Of a stretch of 7,477 bases of DNA, positions 6,517 through 7,477 are shown one piece after another; within the stretch, counting starts at the first letter, position 1; each line of letters starts with the position of its first letter. Both the position numbers and the translations under genes were made by a program. The DNA is from Anaerolineales bacterium (GTDB lineage: Bacteria; Chloroflexota; Anaerolineae; Anaerolineales; DRMV01): NCBI GenBank assembly GCA_027026295.1, contig JALVOR010000025.1:1-7477 (forward strand), given 5' to 3'. A model generated the notes under the pieces. It searched no databases and was not told the origin of the DNA. It saw only the letters and a list, made by a program, of their open reading frames with translations.

Positions 6517-7477
6517 TCAGCGCCCCGCTATCGCCAGCAGGTCTTCTGCCGTGACGACGCGCAGGTGCTGAGCGGCGTAAGCCACCAGATCTTCGTAAGC
6601 CTGCCAGATGGCGGCCTGCTCCTCAGCCGAGCGGGGCGTGGAAGGGTCGGGCGCGGTCAGATCAAAGGGCGGGGCAAGGGGGTCTTGCTTGTTGCCGTGG
6701 GCGTCGATGGTGTAGTAAAACGAACCCCAGGCCGCGGAGCCGCGACGGTAGAAGTTGTTTTCGTGAATCAGGACGTTGATGAACGGCGGGCGGGGCGGCG
6801 AAGCCTGCCACCAGTCGTTCAGGCCGTTTTGCAGCAAATTCACGGGAAGATACTTCTCGCCGCCGGCGCGGGTAATCAGGTTCCACCAGAAGTTGCCGCC
6901 GTCCACGCGCACAACGCTAAAATCCGCGGGACGAATGAGCAGCCCCTCGGGCGTGAACACCAGCGGCTGCGCCATATCCGCGCCCGATTCGTGGTACACC
7001 ACCACGGCTTTTGCCCCCAGGTCGGCGTACACTTTGCGCGCCGCTGCAACTACCCGCCGCGGGCCGCCGCCGGTGGTCACCGTGACGGGTAGTTTCCCGA
7101 AAATTTGGGCGACGTAGGTGTAGCCGCCAGGCTGGTCGCGCAGCAATTGACCGGTGCGCATGTCCAGGCGGTAAGTTTCGTAATCGCGCAGGGTTTGGTA
7201 CAACTGGTCGTCGCTCAGGTCGTTGAGCCAGTCGCCAAAGCCATTGACCAGGGGGTGCGGGGCGCGGATGTGGTAACTGATGGTCATGCCCGAATCTTTG
7301 AGCCGCTGGATGACTTCAGGGTAGTGTTCCGCATAGGCTCGCACCACCGGCGCGGTGACGTAAAACTCCCCCCGCACATGGTACTTCTCGAAAAGGGTGA
7401 TCAGGCGCAGCAGGGTGGCCGCGCTTTCGTCGTTGTGCACCCAATCGTGGGTGTTGATGATGAAGGCGATATAACCG
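6517..7477 (-). CDS. Polysaccharide deacetylase / NodB-like barrel protein, 5' end outside window
   Basis: The last 319 residues of a longer protein; the frame is open to the right edge, and the GTG at 7440 is an internal Val codon, not the start. The visible N-terminal part resembles the start of a NodB-type (beta/alpha) barrel: a strand AFIINTHDW ending in HD (visible residues 10-11), E17, then the strand GEFYVTAPV and the helix before GMTISYHIRAPHP, which supplies H69 and H74 in an H-x4-H arrangement. Canonical NodB enzymes bind a metal with Asp of TxDD and the two His of H(S/T)xxH, so the His spacing here (H-x4-H rather than H-x3-H) and THDW are divergent. Later parts (YHESGADM, FINVLIHENNFYRRG) carry further polar residues on predicted strands. 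It could be a deacetylase, a glycoside hydrolase-like enzyme or an inactive relative. Substrate and location are unknown because the N-terminus is missing. Confidence 0.62.
   Translation of the reverse strand, partial: GYIAFIINTHDWVHNDESAATLLRLITLFEKYHVRGEFYVTAPVVRAYAEHYPEVIQRLKDSGMTISYHIRAPHPLVNGFGDWLNDLSDDQLYQTLRDYETYRLDMRTGQLLRDQPGGYTYVAQIFGKLPVTVTTGGGPRRVVAAARKVYADLGAKAVVVYHESGADMAQPLVFTPEGLLIRPADFSVVRVDGGNFWWNLITRAGGEKYLPVNLLQNGLNDWWQASPPRPPFINVLIHENNFYRRGSAAWGSFYYTIDAHGNKQDPLAPPFDLTAPDPSTPRSAEEQAAIWQAYEDLVAYAAQHLRVVTAEDLLAIAGR

Overview
The window looks like an ordinary bacterial chromosome segment with dense genes, high GC, GTG/TTG starts and good Shine-Dalgarno sites. It has no tRNA, rRNA, CRISPR array or complete insertion sequence. 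The gene set (UMF1-type transporter, PlsC acyltransferase, M3B oligoendopeptidase F, YigZ, a small rhodanese, a GRAM-like protein, a NodB-like barrel protein) and the intergenic repeat type fit a Chloroflexota (Anaerolineae-like) genome. That placement is an impression from protein style and is weakly supported.

Layout. Positions 1-2037 (minus strand) hold a two-gene operon: a UMF1/Atg22-like major facilitator transporter followed 9 bases later by a PlsC-type acyltransferase that runs off the left edge. Positions 2038-2219 are a divergent intergenic region with a perfect 8+8 base inverted repeat. Positions 2220-4025 (plus strand) encode oligoendopeptidase F from a TTG start with a strong ribosome binding site, followed by a clear intrinsic terminator (4073-4107). 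Positions 4135-4398 are a small non-autonomous transposable element (MITE) that leaves a perfect 8-base target duplication. It sits directly against a TATAAT box that appears to drive yigZ (4420-5094, plus strand), probably as a leaderless mRNA. Positions 5095-5413 hold no convincing gene. Positions 5414-7477 (minus strand) read, in transcription order, a NodB-like barrel protein (5' end outside the window), a GRAM/PH-like protein, and a single-domain rhodanese that has its own promoter and a structured leader of about 100 nt.

The genes do not form one pathway. The transporter/acyltransferase pair could act together in membrane lipid handling; PepF and YigZ are housekeeping proteins; the last three are co-directional but functionally disparate. 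The most notable thing in the window is the MITE. It has ends beginning GTAA, an 8-base target duplication, internal arrays of short degenerate words, and a position immediately upstream of the yigZ promoter. I found no evidence for a new multi-gene system.
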